Source of the DNA: Siderastrea siderea
Lineage: Eukaryota > Cnidaria > Anthozoa > Scleractinia > Rhizangiidae
Length of the DNA stretch: 64,000 nt
Direction of reading: 5' to 3'
Assembly: GCA_964030785.1 (NCBI GenBank)
Contig: OZ034970.1
Location: 21,584,634 to 21,648,633 of the forward strand
Each line of letters begins with the position of its first letter. Within the stretch, counting starts at the first letter, position 1. This document shows positions 11,110 through 22,823 of the stretch, piece after piece. The translations under genes were made by a program, and so were the position numbers. Below the pieces are notes generated by a model. That model searched no databases, was not told the DNA's origin, and saw only the letters and a list, made by a program, of their open reading frames with translations.

Positions 11110-11200
11110 AAGAAAAAAATTCCTTCCCTCGCTAAGAGCCGAACCCGGGTTGTCAGCGTACGAAGCCGGATATTACCCCCCTCGGCCATGAGCGCTTACT
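11110..11200 (-). repeat. tRNA-derived SINE head
   Basis: On the minus strand, TGGCCGAGGGG resembles a pol III A box and GGTTCGGCTC, about 32 bases further, resembles a B box. A T-rich stretch (about 11085-11115 on the plus strand) follows the B box side. The segment does not fold into a proper tRNA, so it is a SINE head or tRNA pseudogene rather than a functional tRNA. Confidence 0.45.
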
Positions 11201-11999
11201 GTCATTGTTCAAGTTAATTTTAATACTTATTGCTGCCTATCAGCATGGAAATGCTGGTGTTTTTCCTGGCAAAATGTATTCGGAACGCCGTAAAAACCAT
11301 GGTTGTGAAAAGAAAAAACCACAAAGCACTAGCTCTGCTGTATTTGGCGTCGAAACCGCTGCGAAAAGCTGCGAACTCAAGCAGTGTGCCGACCGAGTTC
11401 GAACAGAACCGACAAGGCAACTTTGAACTTTATCGCCTCATTTTTTCGCCTAAATTAAACTTTTCCCCTTTCACCAAAAAGACAACTGAGTATTCTTTTG
11501 AACTCTTTTTTTCCATTAACAATTTTTTTTTGACTTTTGTTGTCTTTGTTTGTTTTGCTACAACGCGGGTCAACATGCGATTTCGCGCCAAAAACATACG
11601 GGATTCAGCACAGGGTTACATCCAGTGTATGAAGTGTATTGGTAACCCTGTGGTGCGGACGGAGGGAAGTACGTACGGACGGACGGTCACGTGACTATTA
11701 CGTCACTACCAAAATTTCTTGGCTTGATAGGTTACCAAATTTCCTCAGCAATGAAGCTCCGCTGACGCGCTAGCGCGCTGGCTCCGCTATAGTTTAACAT
11801 ATTGAGCCTTCTTCGACTTAGATGTAGTGATCTTTGTTGTCTCATGTTGTTTTTGTAAGAGCAAGACACGGATTGAGAGGCGACGTTTGAGAGTTGTTCC
11901 GAAAACGCGGGGTCAGGTTGCGGGGTCAACAAAACCGAAAAAAAAATAAAAATAATAACAAAACAGATGAAATAAAAAGAAAAAAAGAAACCAGCTAAA
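11201..11999. other. repeat-like non-coding stretch
   Basis: No gene is supported. A plus-strand open frame at 11230-11694 has no ATG at a credible start and no recognisable domain. A GC-rich block at 11650-11705 (GGACGG repeats next to CACGTGAC) and a CGCGCTAGCGCG self-complementary core near 11768 suggest a fossil DNA element. Confidence 0.35.
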
Positions 12000-12758
12000 T
12001 ACATACGATTAAAAATTTCAAGTAAAATATAAAAATAACGGGAGCATTGAATATTTGCATCTCACGCGAACCAATAAATAAATAAATAAATAAAGAGAAA
12101 TTTGATCTTGGAGTCTGTGTGGAACACTCTTTTTTGCCGTAGATTTATTTTATTTCATTTTTGATGCATTGTTGACCTCAGTTTGTTTGGCATAAATTAC
12201 GTCTGTGTTTTTGCACGTATAGCGATATTTATTTCAGCAGTTATAAAATCAAAATGCAACTGAACGGTATATCTAGCGATCGGAGACAATTGGAGTTAGC
12301 AGTTCGTAAGGTGTTGATTTCACGCACGAGAATAAAATCGTGCACAATGTTTTGAATTAAAACTTGGGCTTCCGGAAATTGTTTCCGTAAATTTACAATC
12401 TGCGCATCGTTAATCTTCTCCTTGATCCATCGGTACAATTTTAGCATGTTCAATCTTTGAATTTTAATTCGGTACGTTCTCTGCAACACTGCAGGGTACA
12501 ATATTTGTTTTGAAAGTCACGACATCCCCTTTTGTTTCAAAGTCCCAACAGTCCCCATCTATCATTTCCTTTGGTCGGTCCATTATCGAATGTATACACC
12601 ACTGTTCCCTATGCTTATCTCTTGAACTGTAGACAGCGAAACTGCAGAACCTGCAGAGCTTGCCATGAAACGTACAAGTGCTTTTCCTTTTTTGAGGGTC
12701 CTAATACTATTCAAGTGATTTTTTTCCAAAACCATTTTTTCCGCAATTTTCGCATTAA

Positions 12759-13042
12759 AGCGGCCTTCACACGTCAAACTGATGTTGGCCAACTCGTGTT
12801 GGCAAACTCAGATTGGTGTGTGTGTACAAGATAACAACATGTTGGCAAACTGTTGGCGAAAAATAGAACTTGTCTCTATTCTTGCCAACTTTTCGCCAAC
12901 AGTTTGCCAACATGTTCGTCTCTTGTACATACACACCAATTTGAGTTTGCCAACACGAGTTGGCCAACATCAGTGTAACATACACCAATTTGAGCTTGCC
13001 AACACGAGTTGGCCGGCATAAGTTTGTCCTGTGAAGGCCGCT
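12759..13042. mobile_element. foldback MITE with TAA target duplication
   Basis: The 284-bp element opens AGCGGCCTTCACA and closes TGTGAAGGCCGCT, with TAA on both sides (12756-12758 and 13043-13045). Nearly the whole element folds on itself: GTTGGCCAACTCGTGTTGGC and AACATGTTGGCAAACTGTTG recur as inverted partners, with an additional partial repeat of the CACCAATTTGAG segment on the right arm. A TWA duplication is typical of PIF/Harbinger elements. It has no coding capacity. Confidence 0.75.
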
Positions 13043-13399
13043 TAACTTAAAAGGAACAATATCTTCTTAATGCCTAGTTTTGCACAGACATTTAATAGCT
13101 GCACATCCTCGAATACCAATAGCTCAAATACTTTGTGCAATGAGCTTAGAAAAGTGCACGATTTTATTCTCGTGCGTGAAATCAACATGTTGGAATTGCC
13201 TCTGATCGCTCGATATATCGTTCAATTGCATTTTGCTTCCACGAATTTTACAACTGCTGAAAAAATTACGATGTGCAAAAACACAAAAGTAATTTTATGC
13301 CAAACAAAGTGAAGACAACAATACATTAAAATGAAATAATTATAAACTAAAACTACGGTAAAAAAAATGTTCCACACAGACTCCACGATCATATTTCTC

Positions 13400-13409
13400 T
13401 TCATTCATT

Positions 13410-13441
<32 letters not shown>

Positions 13442-13455
13442 TATTTATTTATTGG
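13400..13455. repeat. (TTTC)n/(TTTA)n simple repeat
   Basis: A run of TTTC units grades into TTTA units inside the right arm of the large inverted repeat. The left arm has only AATA units at 12070-12095, so the TTTC part expanded after the arms formed. Confidence 0.8.
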
Positions 13456-13883
13456 TTCACGAGAGAGGCAAATATTCAATGCTCTCTTTATTTTTATATT
13501 TTACTTGTTTTTTTCGATTGTATTTGAAAATGCATGTGGTAGTGCATCAAAATCTTCCATTCTTTATCCAGGGATACTTGAAAGATGGCTTTTCATTACT
13601 GTTGTTTTAGGTCGTGTTCTATTGGGATCAACCGTTTTTGGTTGGTTGAGTTGGTTGGGTTTTTTCGTGTTCTATTGGGGAAAAACCGTTTTCGGTTGGT
13701 TTGGTTGATCAACTTTTTCAACCAGCTCTGAGCTTGGTTGAAACGGTTGAAAACGATGGGTAACGCCCGCTGACATGTTAGCAAGCATCGGTTTTCACGC
13801 ATTGCGTCATTATTTTTGCGCGTAATCACGCGTAAACTACTCGCGTGCGCCTGCCGTCACGGTCAAATTGTCAACAAACAACA

Positions 13884-14594
13884 ATGGCGGAGTTGGCGGT
13901 ATTTTTAAACCACGATTTTGGGACACTAGATATGGGCGAGGTTTCTCAGTTACTGCAGTCGTCTGACACAGAATATGCTACACATTCATCACGGGCCGAG
14001 GAGTCTTTTATGCGCTGGACTGAAGAAAGCGTAAAGCTGCTAATTTCCTTGTATCACGAACACGAACACAAATTTGCCGATGTCAACTACAAAAACAAAA
14101 GCGTGTGGGAAGAGATTGCCAAAGGTATGAAGGAAAAAAATTATCACCCAACAAGCACGCAGTGCTCAAATAAGTGGAAACAAATAAAGAAGAGCTTCGT
14201 AGAGGTGGAGGATAACAAGAGGGCAACTGGCCGAGGCACAAAAACATGCAAGTATTATCAAGGACTAGGAACCATCCTTGGTTTCAAACCCGGCGTGAAC
14301 CCCGTGGCAACAGCTTCAAGTTCCGGCAAAGGGGAAATCAAGCAGAATACCCCGAATACCGGTAAAGATCAGCATAAGGAAGAAGATACCGAATTGGTAA
14401 CCGAAACACCACGGAAGAGAAGAAGGAGTGACAGCGACCATTCGAAATCACGAAGCGATGAAATATTGAAGCTGTTACAGGAGGCCAGAGAAGAAAGGAA
14501 GGAAAGAGAGGAGAGAAATTTTGAGGCCATACAGAAGATGCATGATGACAAGATGAAAGTTCTTTCTGCATTTCTAGAAATTTTAAAGAAATGA
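13884..14594 (+). CDS. Harbinger Myb/SANT-like DNA-binding accessory protein
   Basis: The 236-residue frame starts at an ATG in a good context (AACAATGG) and is uninterrupted. Residues about 43-130 form a trihelix/SANT-like DNA-binding domain: MRWTEESVKLLISLY at the first helix, SVWEEIAKGM in the second, and CSNKWKQIKKSF in the third. A basic patch (PRKRRRSD) at about 185 could be a nuclear signal, and the C-terminal 45 residues, rich in E, R and K, should form a coiled coil. In Harbinger systems the Myb-like partner helps carry the transposase to the nucleus and to transposon ends. It is the only intact gene of this element. I cannot exclude that it is expressed or co-opted. Confidence 0.8.
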   Translation: MAELAVFLNHDFGTLDMGEVSQLLQSSDTEYATHSSRAEESFMRWTEESVKLLISLYHEHEHKFADVNYKNKSVWEEIAKGMKEKNYHPTSTQCSNKWKQIKKSFVEVEDNKRATGRGTKTCKYYQGLGTILGFKPGVNPVATASSSGKGEIKQNTPNTGKDQHKEEDTELVTETPRKRRRSDSDHSKSRSDEILKLLQEAREERKEREERNFEAIQKMHDDKMKVLSAFLEILKK

Positions 14595-15834
14595 CTTTTT
14601 TCTATACCTTTCCCCGCTTTGGGACATGCACAATTTTTTGCTTGTTATTGTAATGCCGCGCCAGCCTCAAAGAAATTATGTCAATTTATAAATATTGTGT
14701 TAACCGTGAACGTATATTGTAGTGAAATTTGCTTTAATGATTCTCTTTAAATGTCATTCAAAACATAGAGTACCCACCATTTAAAGAACAAAGTTTTAAT
14801 AAAATAGAAATTTCTCGTTGAAGAAAAATTATAAACTTTCACATGCTTTTTATAGTATCGATCGGGGAACAATTTTTCACATTTCAAACACAAAATCATC
14901 GAAAAATTGTGAACTTCACCTCTGCATGAGTCTTTGTAATTGATATTTGGCTTATATTCGGCCTGTTTACTCTTTTGTATCGAATATTTATTTCCAATAT
15001 CCTGCGTTTTAAAAACATCGAAGGAAAACCCTTGGGAAACCATTGTTTCCTATGCGGTCCGCATGTTATTGGCAAATGAAATTTTCTAGGACGATGGACT
15101 AGGATTCCGATGATGAAAAAGGTCCAAAAAAGGTATATATCTCATCTCTACCTTGAAATCGAGCCCCCATCCATTGACATGGAATAAAAGTTTAATATTT
15201 GTTTTTTGAATTGAACTGAAAAGATCAATGAATCGTCTGACACTTGTATGCTCGAGACAAAAATAAAGCTGTTTGGATGTATATTTGTATATACTTGAAA
15301 GAGTATTTTTAGTTCCTCTGGTAATTTTTCAATATGTCTTAAAATACGAACCGTGCACGGAGGATAACTCGTCTACACAGAAAATCTGTCTGTTTGCCCG
15401 TACCGCAGGATTAATTTATACATAGACTGGACGGCTTATCAGTATCCTTAGTGCTTAAAAATAATCCACCCAATTGTTTCTATCAATTTTGAAAGAAGGC
15501 TTTGCAAATAAAGGATTTGTAGTGAAGCTTGATAAACCCTTAACAGGAACTGACTGAGGCTTGTATTCAGTTTGAATCCAATTATTTATTTTGGAGAAAC
15601 ATTTTATAGCAAATGAATAAATATTTCAAAGCTGTGAACACAAAGTAACTGTTCATTCACACTGTTTTTTTTTTGTTCTCTTTGTTTGTCCACCTATTCC
15701 TCAGTTTGGTTAAGACGTATAACACCACAATAAATGCACAATTACAAAACCTTGTGAAAAATAAAGTATTATTTCAACAGGACTCGAAAGATTTGCAATG
15801 TCAATGTCAAATTTAAAAACAAATTGCCAAATAA
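14595..15834. other. non-coding centre of the Harbinger element between convergent genes
   Basis: AT-rich, with polyadenylation-like AATAAA motifs on both strands (for example near 15185 and 15262). A minus-strand frame from an ATG at 15043 has a CLKCEKLF pair of cysteines but no further support. I call nothing here. Confidence 0.5.
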
Positions 15835-17395
15835 TCAAACTACGTTGTCCCTAATGGTGTCCCATTTCATAGCTGCATTTGTGTCTCTACTGCCAATGTC
15901 CTGGAAGCTGTTCACCTCCTCCTCAAGCTCAAAACTCTCTTCAAATTCATCATCCTTCATCAAGCAAATGTTGTGTAGGGTACAAGCTACAATGACAATT
16001 TTGGCAATATCTTCTAAGCTGTCCATTTCAATAAAATTCAGCCGTCGAAATCTCCCTTTCAGCATACCAAATGCCCTTTCAATTACCATTCTTGTACTAG
16101 AATGTATGAAATTTTACTGGCGCTCTGCAAGGGTAAGATGGCCATTATCGCGATAAGCTGTCAGCAGCCAATCCTTTAGGGGATATGCTGAATCACCGAG
16201 AATGTGCTTGCTATTTGGAAAGAGTTGGTTGGAGTTTCGGAAGGCTTCAAAGAAAAGGGGAGAATTCTTGAGAACTCTTGCATCATGGACACTCCCTGGC
16301 CATCCAGCATAACAATCAATAAACTTCACATCATGGCTACAGACTGCCTGTAAATTTATGGAGTGCCAGCCTTTCTTGTTGATGTAATTTTCTGGGCAGA
16401 ACCAGGGAGCACTAATGGGTATGTGACTACCATCAGCAAAAATACTAGGTGTAACAGTAACTGACGATCTCAAATGGAATGCGCATGTTAACAACGTAGT
16501 ATTAAAAGCTTCCAAGCGTCTTTATTTATTAAGGCTGCTTAAGCGCGCTGATCTAGATGTGAAATCTTTAATCCAGTTTTATTGCACATGTATAAGGTCC
16601 ATCTTAGAATACGCTTGCCAGACTTGCCACTCAAGCCTACCACAGTATTTTGTCCGATGATATCGAGAGGATCCAAAAACGTGCCCTGAGAATCATCTTC
16701 CCAGATCTACACTATAATGAAGCATTAGAGAGCGCACGGCTTGCAACCCTTTGTGCGAGGAGAGAGGAACTGTGTATGAAGCTGTTTAGCTCAATAGAGG
16801 AAGATAGTCAACACAAACTTCGCCACCTTTTACCGGAACCTAATACGTCCTGCTACAATTTTAGAACAGCTAGGAAATATCAGCTTCCTCAGATCAATAC
16901 CAAAAGGTATCTCAAATCGTTCATACTGTTCTGCGCGGCACAGGCAACGTTGTAGTTGCCTACTACATTTTATACCTTTTTAAAGCTTTGTACTATAGTG
17001 ATATATTTTAATGGTTATGTATATAGTTCTTTTTTTTTCAATATTTATATTCTATGGTTAGAAACATTGTTACAATTATCCTTTTAAAATTAAATTATGT
17101 CTATTAATATTATCGTAGTCTTATAGATCTTTTTTATTGACTTGTAAATAATTACGTAATTCAGCCTGGCGGCTGCGATGTTATTTTTAATAAACTAGCT
17201 ATCTATCTATCAATTGCTCCAAGAACACCAGGTAACCCTTTCATATCCTTGAATATCGCTTCACATGCCTCCATTTCGTCTGGTTTTGGCCAGCAAATAA
17301 TTTGTGGAGTAAGGTGGTCTTTAATGACTGAACAAACTCGATGGAAACATCGGTGTATGCATGATTCAGTGAGGTTGTATTTCTCTGAAACCATC
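15835..17395 (-). pseudogene. Harbinger DDE transposase, central and C-terminal exons, split by a LINE
   Basis: The exon from 17395 (after a TTATGCTTCAG acceptor) down to about 17211 encodes KYNLTESCIHRCFHRVC and a GLPGVLGAID motif containing the first catalytic Asp. After the LINE, about 16435-16114 continues with DGSHIPISAPW, NKKGWHSINLQAVC, DCYAGWPGSVHDARV (second Asp) and GDSAYPLKDWLLTAYRD. A stop and shift near 16112 precede 16089-15835 with MVIERAFGMLKGRFRRL, which holds the Glu of the DDE triad, and CTLHNICL. The protein would cut and reinsert the transposon. The N-terminal exon lies far away at 22824-23123. LINE insertion and frame breaks kill the gene. Confidence 0.8.
16436..17214 (+). 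mobile_element. 5'-truncated Jockey/CR1-like LINE with (ATCT)n tail
   Basis: The segment begins inside ORF2 (KILGVTVTDDLKWN) and runs through the post-RT region (RADLDVKSLIQFYC, RIQKRALRIIFPDLHYNEAL) to a stop near 16954, then a 3' UTR ending in a short ATCT repeat at 17200-17214. It interrupts the transposase exon right at the first Asp motif, with ATCA at both junctions as a probable 4-bp duplication. One frame break occurs near 16645. It is nearly identical to the LINE at 42923-44042, so both inserted fairly recently. Confidence 0.85.
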
Positions 17396-18651
17396 CTGAA
17401 GCATAACATGAATGACTTGATACAAATGGGTGTACAAAAAGGAGCAGATACAAAAGAGATGTTGAAAACAGAATGTACGATTGGATAAAGATTGAATGAA
17501 AAGATTGAATGAGCAATAAATGAGCAGTCAACAACCATTCTACTAAGACTCATCTTTTATTTACAAAAAGGTTTATCAAATGAGAAACTAGGAGAGTATA
17601 CTAGGAGAAATGCCATCAGATTTTCATGATGTTCAGTCTTAGGGGGCCAGATGCCTGAAAAGAGCTTAAAAATGGTCAAAACATGGACGACCTGATATAA
17701 AATTCTAACATACACCGATTGAAAGAGGTATTGTTGTAGTATGTGAAATGCGATGTTGGACGTTGCAAAACTCTTGCAAACCTGCCACAGAGACGCCATA
17801 ATGACGTCACCCATATACGTCACAACGCTCCACAGGACTGTTGGAAAGAAAGGGAAAGTGTTACGTTTCTTGTTGGAACCACGCAAACTATCTAGTACTT
17901 GAATGTATTCGCAGGATTAACACATTCCTCAAAACCTCACATCCTTGTTAGGGCATATGACGTCATCCACAAGGTCACGTGACTCAAAATGTGAAGAAAA
18001 GCAATAAAAGAGTAGGGACAAATGTCATGTCATACCATAGAGGGTGAAATATCCCTTTCTGGGATAACATTTAAAAACTGAGAAGATTAATACCGTTTTC
18101 TCATTACTATCAAGGAGAGTCACAACTCTGATGAAATTTTCTTTACAAGCCTGAAATCATTACAGTGTAGGGGGAGAGGGCTGTGTATGTGAACTGGTAA
18201 ACGAACGTTTTGCAAAGCGTACAGCGGAGATTTTGCTATCACTGTTAATTCCTGCAAAAAAGTTATCATCTCGCAAGCTTAGTCTGAGGACATGTTTTAA
18301 AGTTATGTCAGCAGCCTTCCCACTTTAATAGAGGAAGTCTGATCTACGTCCGATCTTGGGTTTTCTGAGAAGTTCGCAGTTAATCGTCCTTTGAACTTGC
18401 CCGTCTCGCATTTCTTCGTTCGCTTTAGTTGTCGATTTGTTTTGTCTAATGTCCCATTTTATCTGTCAAAATAATAATAAAACACGTTTATTGCACAACA
18501 AGCAATTAACTGATTGGGCGCACGCTATTTTCAGAATTGATATCCCGGATGTAATGACCATTGTGCCTCAAATTTGAATTTTGTTCTGGTGTGATAAGTC
18601 CAGAAAAAGTGTTTCGCTCGCTTCGGCTTTGCCGTTTTAGCCTTTTAATCA
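17396..18651. other. non-coding stretch (transposase intron and unknown)
   Basis: No gene recognised. It belongs to the long interval between transposase exons. The open frames on the minus strand (17557-17886 and 17241-17534) lack conserved motifs. Confidence 0.4.
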
Positions 18652-21600
18652 GTGAATATTGCACAGGAACTAATGACAAATACTACAACGTTGCCTATGC
18701 CGAAACACGTTGGTCTTTCAATGTACATTCGGAAGGACACTGGAAGTAAACGATTAGAGAGAGTTATGAATAAATCTGGATACGCTATAGGTTACGAAGA
18801 CGCTCAAAGATACATATCTGCTCAAGCTCATCGAGTAGACCTGCAGACCGAAAAGAACGGTGTGTTTGTACCACCTGTTATCACAGCTGAAAGGTTCACG
18901 CAATGCGCCTTCGATAATATTGACTTCATGAAAACACAAAGACGGCTCCACACTTTATGTAAAGTGTCATCCATTTACCAGTATCCTATTGATAAAAACC
19001 ATCAAGTGAGGTACTCCGCCGCAATTCCTGTTACTAAAGCAAGGCAAAGAACGATAGACAAGTTAGATTCATTGGCTGCGAGTGATCCTGGCGTTACTTT
19101 GAACGTTAGACGAAAAGAGAGCTCTGTATCAGGTATCCCCTTAGCAAGTGGACAAAAACAAGCAGTACAAGAGATAACAGGTGAGAACTTTGTGTGGGCT
19201 CTAATTCGCCTGCTTATTGCCCGAGATGATGATGAAACTGCTCCCTTTTGGAATGCGTTCAATAAAGTGCTCATGGACGACGAACCGCCAAAGGCCCGCA
19301 CTGTAATTGGCTACCGGCTGTTCAGGCATCATTGGATTACTTTATGTCAGTAACAAGAAAAGTAGGGCAAGACAGTACAGTTGTTGCCGTAGACCAAGCC
19401 AGTAATAGGTAAGTCAGACGCCTGCCTAGAGGTTGGATACCACGCAAGACCAAACAACATTATCGCGCAGCGTAGTCAATTGCATGAAAGAACCAGTGAC
19501 AGTTTAAGAACGCATTTATGGTCTTTGTATCCTTGTCTGCACGCCCCTGTTAGTCAACTGCTTATAAATCCAGTTGCTCATTTTTCAGTTGCTATAACGC
19601 AAAAGTTAGAAAATGATCATTTAAATTTAATCTGCATTTGTAGGTATTGTCAAGAAGTACCCGCAGAAATATGAAAGGTTGGTGGTGAAACTTGGAGGGT
19701 TCCACATAGCAGAAAATTTCATGAGATGCATTGGCTATTCATTGAAAGAGGGTGGCATTGAAGACATCCTTTTTGAGAGTGGTGTTTGTAAACGAAGAAC
19801 GGCCAATAAAGTCATCGCTGGGAGGGATTACTATAAGATGGTAAGATGCCATTCTTTTGTCAGTGAAGCAATGGTTGGACCTGCATGGGTTGCGTTTGAT
19901 GGGTGGCTGTTAGCGGAAGGGTGCCGCGAAATTATGGAATTTGGTGACAGGCTGGATGACCTTCACGAAGCCCTAAGTAACAAACACACAGAGGCAGCCC
20001 TGACCAGCAGTGTTTGTGTAATGTCAACTTTACAAGTTGGATAAAACTGCCAAATACTGGTTGATGTACGTCGAAATGGTGAGCATTCTGAGACGATACA
20101 TTAAAGCTGAGAGAGAAGGAGATTGGCAAGAACACCTTAGGAAGTTCAAAACATGCTATCATTCATCGTGGCTGCAAATTACATGTCGTGCCGGCCTCTG
20201 TACCTGAAGGAAATGAGACAACTCTGTCAGAAGCACCCCGCAGTTTATGAGAACATCATGAGAGGGAACTTAAACGTTCATCGCACTCATGGGAGATTCA
20301 ATGGTACTTGGACTGACATGGCGCTAGAGCAGACTTACAACGAAGAGGGGAAAACGTCACTGTTGAAGAGAATCACACAGATCAGAGTCCTGCCGCCCGC
20401 GAAAAGTATGTAAGGATTGCTCCGTTTCTCATCAAAATTTCTGACTGCGGCAGACTCCATCCCATCATCACGCGGAATCTGCCAGACAAGTTCTTGATGA
20501 CCAGAAGCTAATAGAGAATATTAGGGAGATCGTGAATGAGAGGATGTTCAACCTATTTACATCCACTAATTTCGATGATCTGATTAATATAGCACCTGGA
20601 GAAAAAGCCTCTTCCTCGGAAGTCATCAATGCTCGAGACCTTGGATTGAAAGCCATGAGGAAAGCAGAAGAGGAAGATAGCGCCAAACTCATGTCACCAA
20701 ATTTGACAATCTGCTCCTCTCGGAAAAAATTGGCGCCCTCAAAAGCTCAATACCTTGTCAAAATCTACTGAGATGAAAGTAGTTTTTCTAGAGCCTCATG
20801 CTTCTTTCAGTCCTGTGGATGTGCCCAGCATAGTACAAGGGCGATAGAGCATGAGGTAGGGCAGCAAGTCGGACTACTTGACTGCTCTTAAGGCACTCAT
20901 TTCACCCGAACCTGCTTCGTTAGCAACACTTGCTCCATCAGGTTTACCTGTTTGCACTATGGCATCTGTGCACCGCATCCAGAGTCTTGGTGGGAAACCA
21001 TTTGATGAAGTGACGCAAATGTACGTTAGGCAAATTTTGAATTTGACACCCATCGCATTGCACCAGTGTTCATTGTGTCGGTGACTGATATGACTTTGCA
21101 GAAGATTAATCATTAAAGGGAGATGAGCGCCACCGGCGTGATCAGTCAGAGAAGTCACGAGAGTAACATCCATCGAGTGCTTTACCCGGTACCAGACTTC
21201 AAGAGTTTCATGAAGAACCCAAGAAACAAAGCAAATCTTCCCGACTTTTTGTTTCGTCGTCACTTGGTGATAATAAGCACTAAATCCCTGATAGTGTGAC
21301 ATTTATTCTTGGATGCACTGTCAGAGTACCTGGTGTTACCCTTTTCATCACGAACCGAGTTCTCAGTCTCAAACGTAGATCAATGTTCATGCATCGAACT
21401 CGAAAAGCAGACACAAGAATCTTCGCACACCTACACTACAACGTACAAGATCTTAGCTGCACAAAAGCGGTTCTCCACGCCACAGATACGGATGTCATAA
21501 TACTTGCCATGCATTATTTCAGTCGCTTGCCTTCGCTCCAGGGGCTTTGGGTTAAACAAAGCCTGACTGATCTCTATCTGTGCACATCCTCGTAGCAGTT
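18652..21600 (+). pseudogene. decayed multi-exon gene of an unnamed repeat-associated family
   Basis: A first exon runs from about 18652 (after a TTTTAATCAG acceptor) to a donor at 19408, AATAG followed by GTAAGT, with one frame change near 19310. It contains HVGLSMYIRKDTGSKRL, FDNIDFMKTQ and KARTVIGY. An intron with a TTTGTAG acceptor leads to 19644 and a segment with VVKLGGFHIAENFMRCIGYS and GIEDILFESGV, then KTAKYWLMYVEMVSILRRY at about 20045. Later pieces carry GRFNGTWTDMALEQTYN (about 20290) and ADTRIFAHL with ATDTDVIILAMHYF (21403-21525). From memory this architecture recurs in many cnidarian genomes without an assigned function; the D-rich C-terminal part might be nuclease-like, which is speculation. 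Frameshifts make it a pseudogene. It lies wholly within the span between transposase exons. Confidence 0.5.
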
Positions 21601-21688
21601 CTCAGTAGGAATTATGGGCAAGAGCCCAAGATCTCACGTCTACCCTCCTATGTGCATACGTGTTAAGTGGCCGCGACACAGTGAGCTA

Positions 21689-21894
21689 ACCTTAATTTTA
21701 GGCTTGGGAAGAAGTAACATCGATTGTAACGCCTTCACAGTCGTTTTGTTTGCGTGACGCATCCCGTCATGCCTTAGTTTAGATACGGGACTTTCAGTGG
21801 ACTTCTCCTCGTGCGAGCAAGAACGTTTTGAAACGCTACCCAGTGTTTTTGTAGCTTCGCTACCTGGTTTAGTTTTAGCTTCACTCGAAGCCAT
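21689..21894 (-). CDS. possible first exon, Ser/Lys-rich, unknown
   Basis: An ATG at 21894 opens a frame of about 68 codons, rich in S, K and E (MASSEAKTKPGSE, later KSTESPVSKLRHDG), ending at AAG followed by GTTAGC, which could be a splice donor. Composition suits the disordered N-terminus of a nuclear protein. No downstream exon is identified on the minus strand, and it could be part of the foreign insert or chance. Confidence 0.25.
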
Positions 21895-22823
21895 TTACGA
21901 GTATGGTTCATTACAGTCTTTGACAGTCCTGAACCCGGACGATTGTAAGCCTTAAGTCGTCACAACATCGCTACTGAATAAACGGATTGGATTGTTAGAC
22001 TGATGACTCGTACAACTGCATTCTCGCGCCCCGTTTCACACCAAAAGGCGGGCGCTACATCGATCTTTACAGTAGCATGAACTGAAGCGCTGTTAAGAAT
22101 TAAAATACGTGTTTTTGACCTTTGTGTGAAAAAATATCTTAAATGCTACCAAAAGCAATCATATTATACTTTGCAAGCTGAAAGGGTTTCAACTTAAGCT
22201 CCTTCTTAGTCAAAATCCAAGATGGCGGCCAATATGGCGGCCATTTGGGATGACGTCACAAGTCCCCAGTGGTGTTATAAACCATGGTATTAAGTTTATT
22301 TTGCAGAGCACAACACAAGCAAAGTGTTTGCAGTGGAATACTGTCAAATACTTTAACCATCCGCCTTTGTTTCTCGTTCGGAATATGAGTCTCCTTGTGC
22401 ACACGAGGACTAAAAGAACGTCTTGATCGGCAGACAGTGCTATCAGAAAAGTCGCTGCTACAATGTTGTGCAAGAGTATCAATGCGTCCAACATCCATTT
22501 TTGCATAGTTGAATGATCGCTCTTATCAGTTCGCAACATTAAAATTTTATATTGAGGTCAGTCTGTCCACCATCTTCGGAAAAATCTCGGGTCTGGCCCC
22601 CTGACTATTTGGCATCTATGTGAAAATAAAAAGCCGTATTTCATAACCAAACAAAATCACAGCTAGATCTTACTAAATCTGGATATTTAATCATTAGAAG
22701 CCGAAAAACCTTCAATAACTCGTCCCCTGTTTTGGAAGCGAACTACTTTTGTCAGTGTTCAAATTTGAAATTGAATGTTATAAGTTGAAAGTCAGAGTGA
22801 TAATTTGTAAAAAAAATATCTAC
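21895..22823. other. non-coding stretch
   Basis: No supported gene. The sequence AAGATGGCGGCCAATATGGCGGCC near 22220 has a counterpart at 25838-25875 (AAGATGG repeats), a motif type often seen in promoter-proximal or repeat DNA. Confidence 0.35.

Larger units (their letters stand above)
12000..13530. mobile_element. large inverted-repeat element (arms about 350-400 bp)
   Basis: The arm at about 12000-12352 is matched on the opposite strand by about 13145-13530. Shared landmarks are AAGTAAAATATAAAAATAA, GCATTGAATATTTGC, AACCAATAAATAAATA, a GTCTGTGTGGAACA segment, and GATTTCACGCACGAGAATAA next to a TCGTGCAC. Arms differ by small indels, so the element is old. The centre (12353-13144) has no conserved protein and is itself interrupted by a foldback MITE. 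Terminal duplications are not clear. It is a non-autonomous element or an inverted duplication of an unknown repeat. Confidence 0.65.

Noticed and set aside
11110..11200. Functional tRNA gene
   Set aside because: A and B box-like motifs exist, but no consistent anticodon arm or acceptor stem forms.
11230..11694. 154-codon plus-strand open frame
   Set aside because: No credible ATG, low-complexity and repeat-derived sequence, no conserved domain; part of a non-autonomous element.
13845..13883. Earlier GTG start for the Myb-like gene
   Set aside because: A eukaryotic gene would use the ATG at 13884, which has a good context; the extra 13 residues are not needed for the domain.
14747..15043. 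98-codon minus-strand ORF inside the Harbinger element
   Set aside because: One CxxC pair only, AT-rich, no splice or conservation support.
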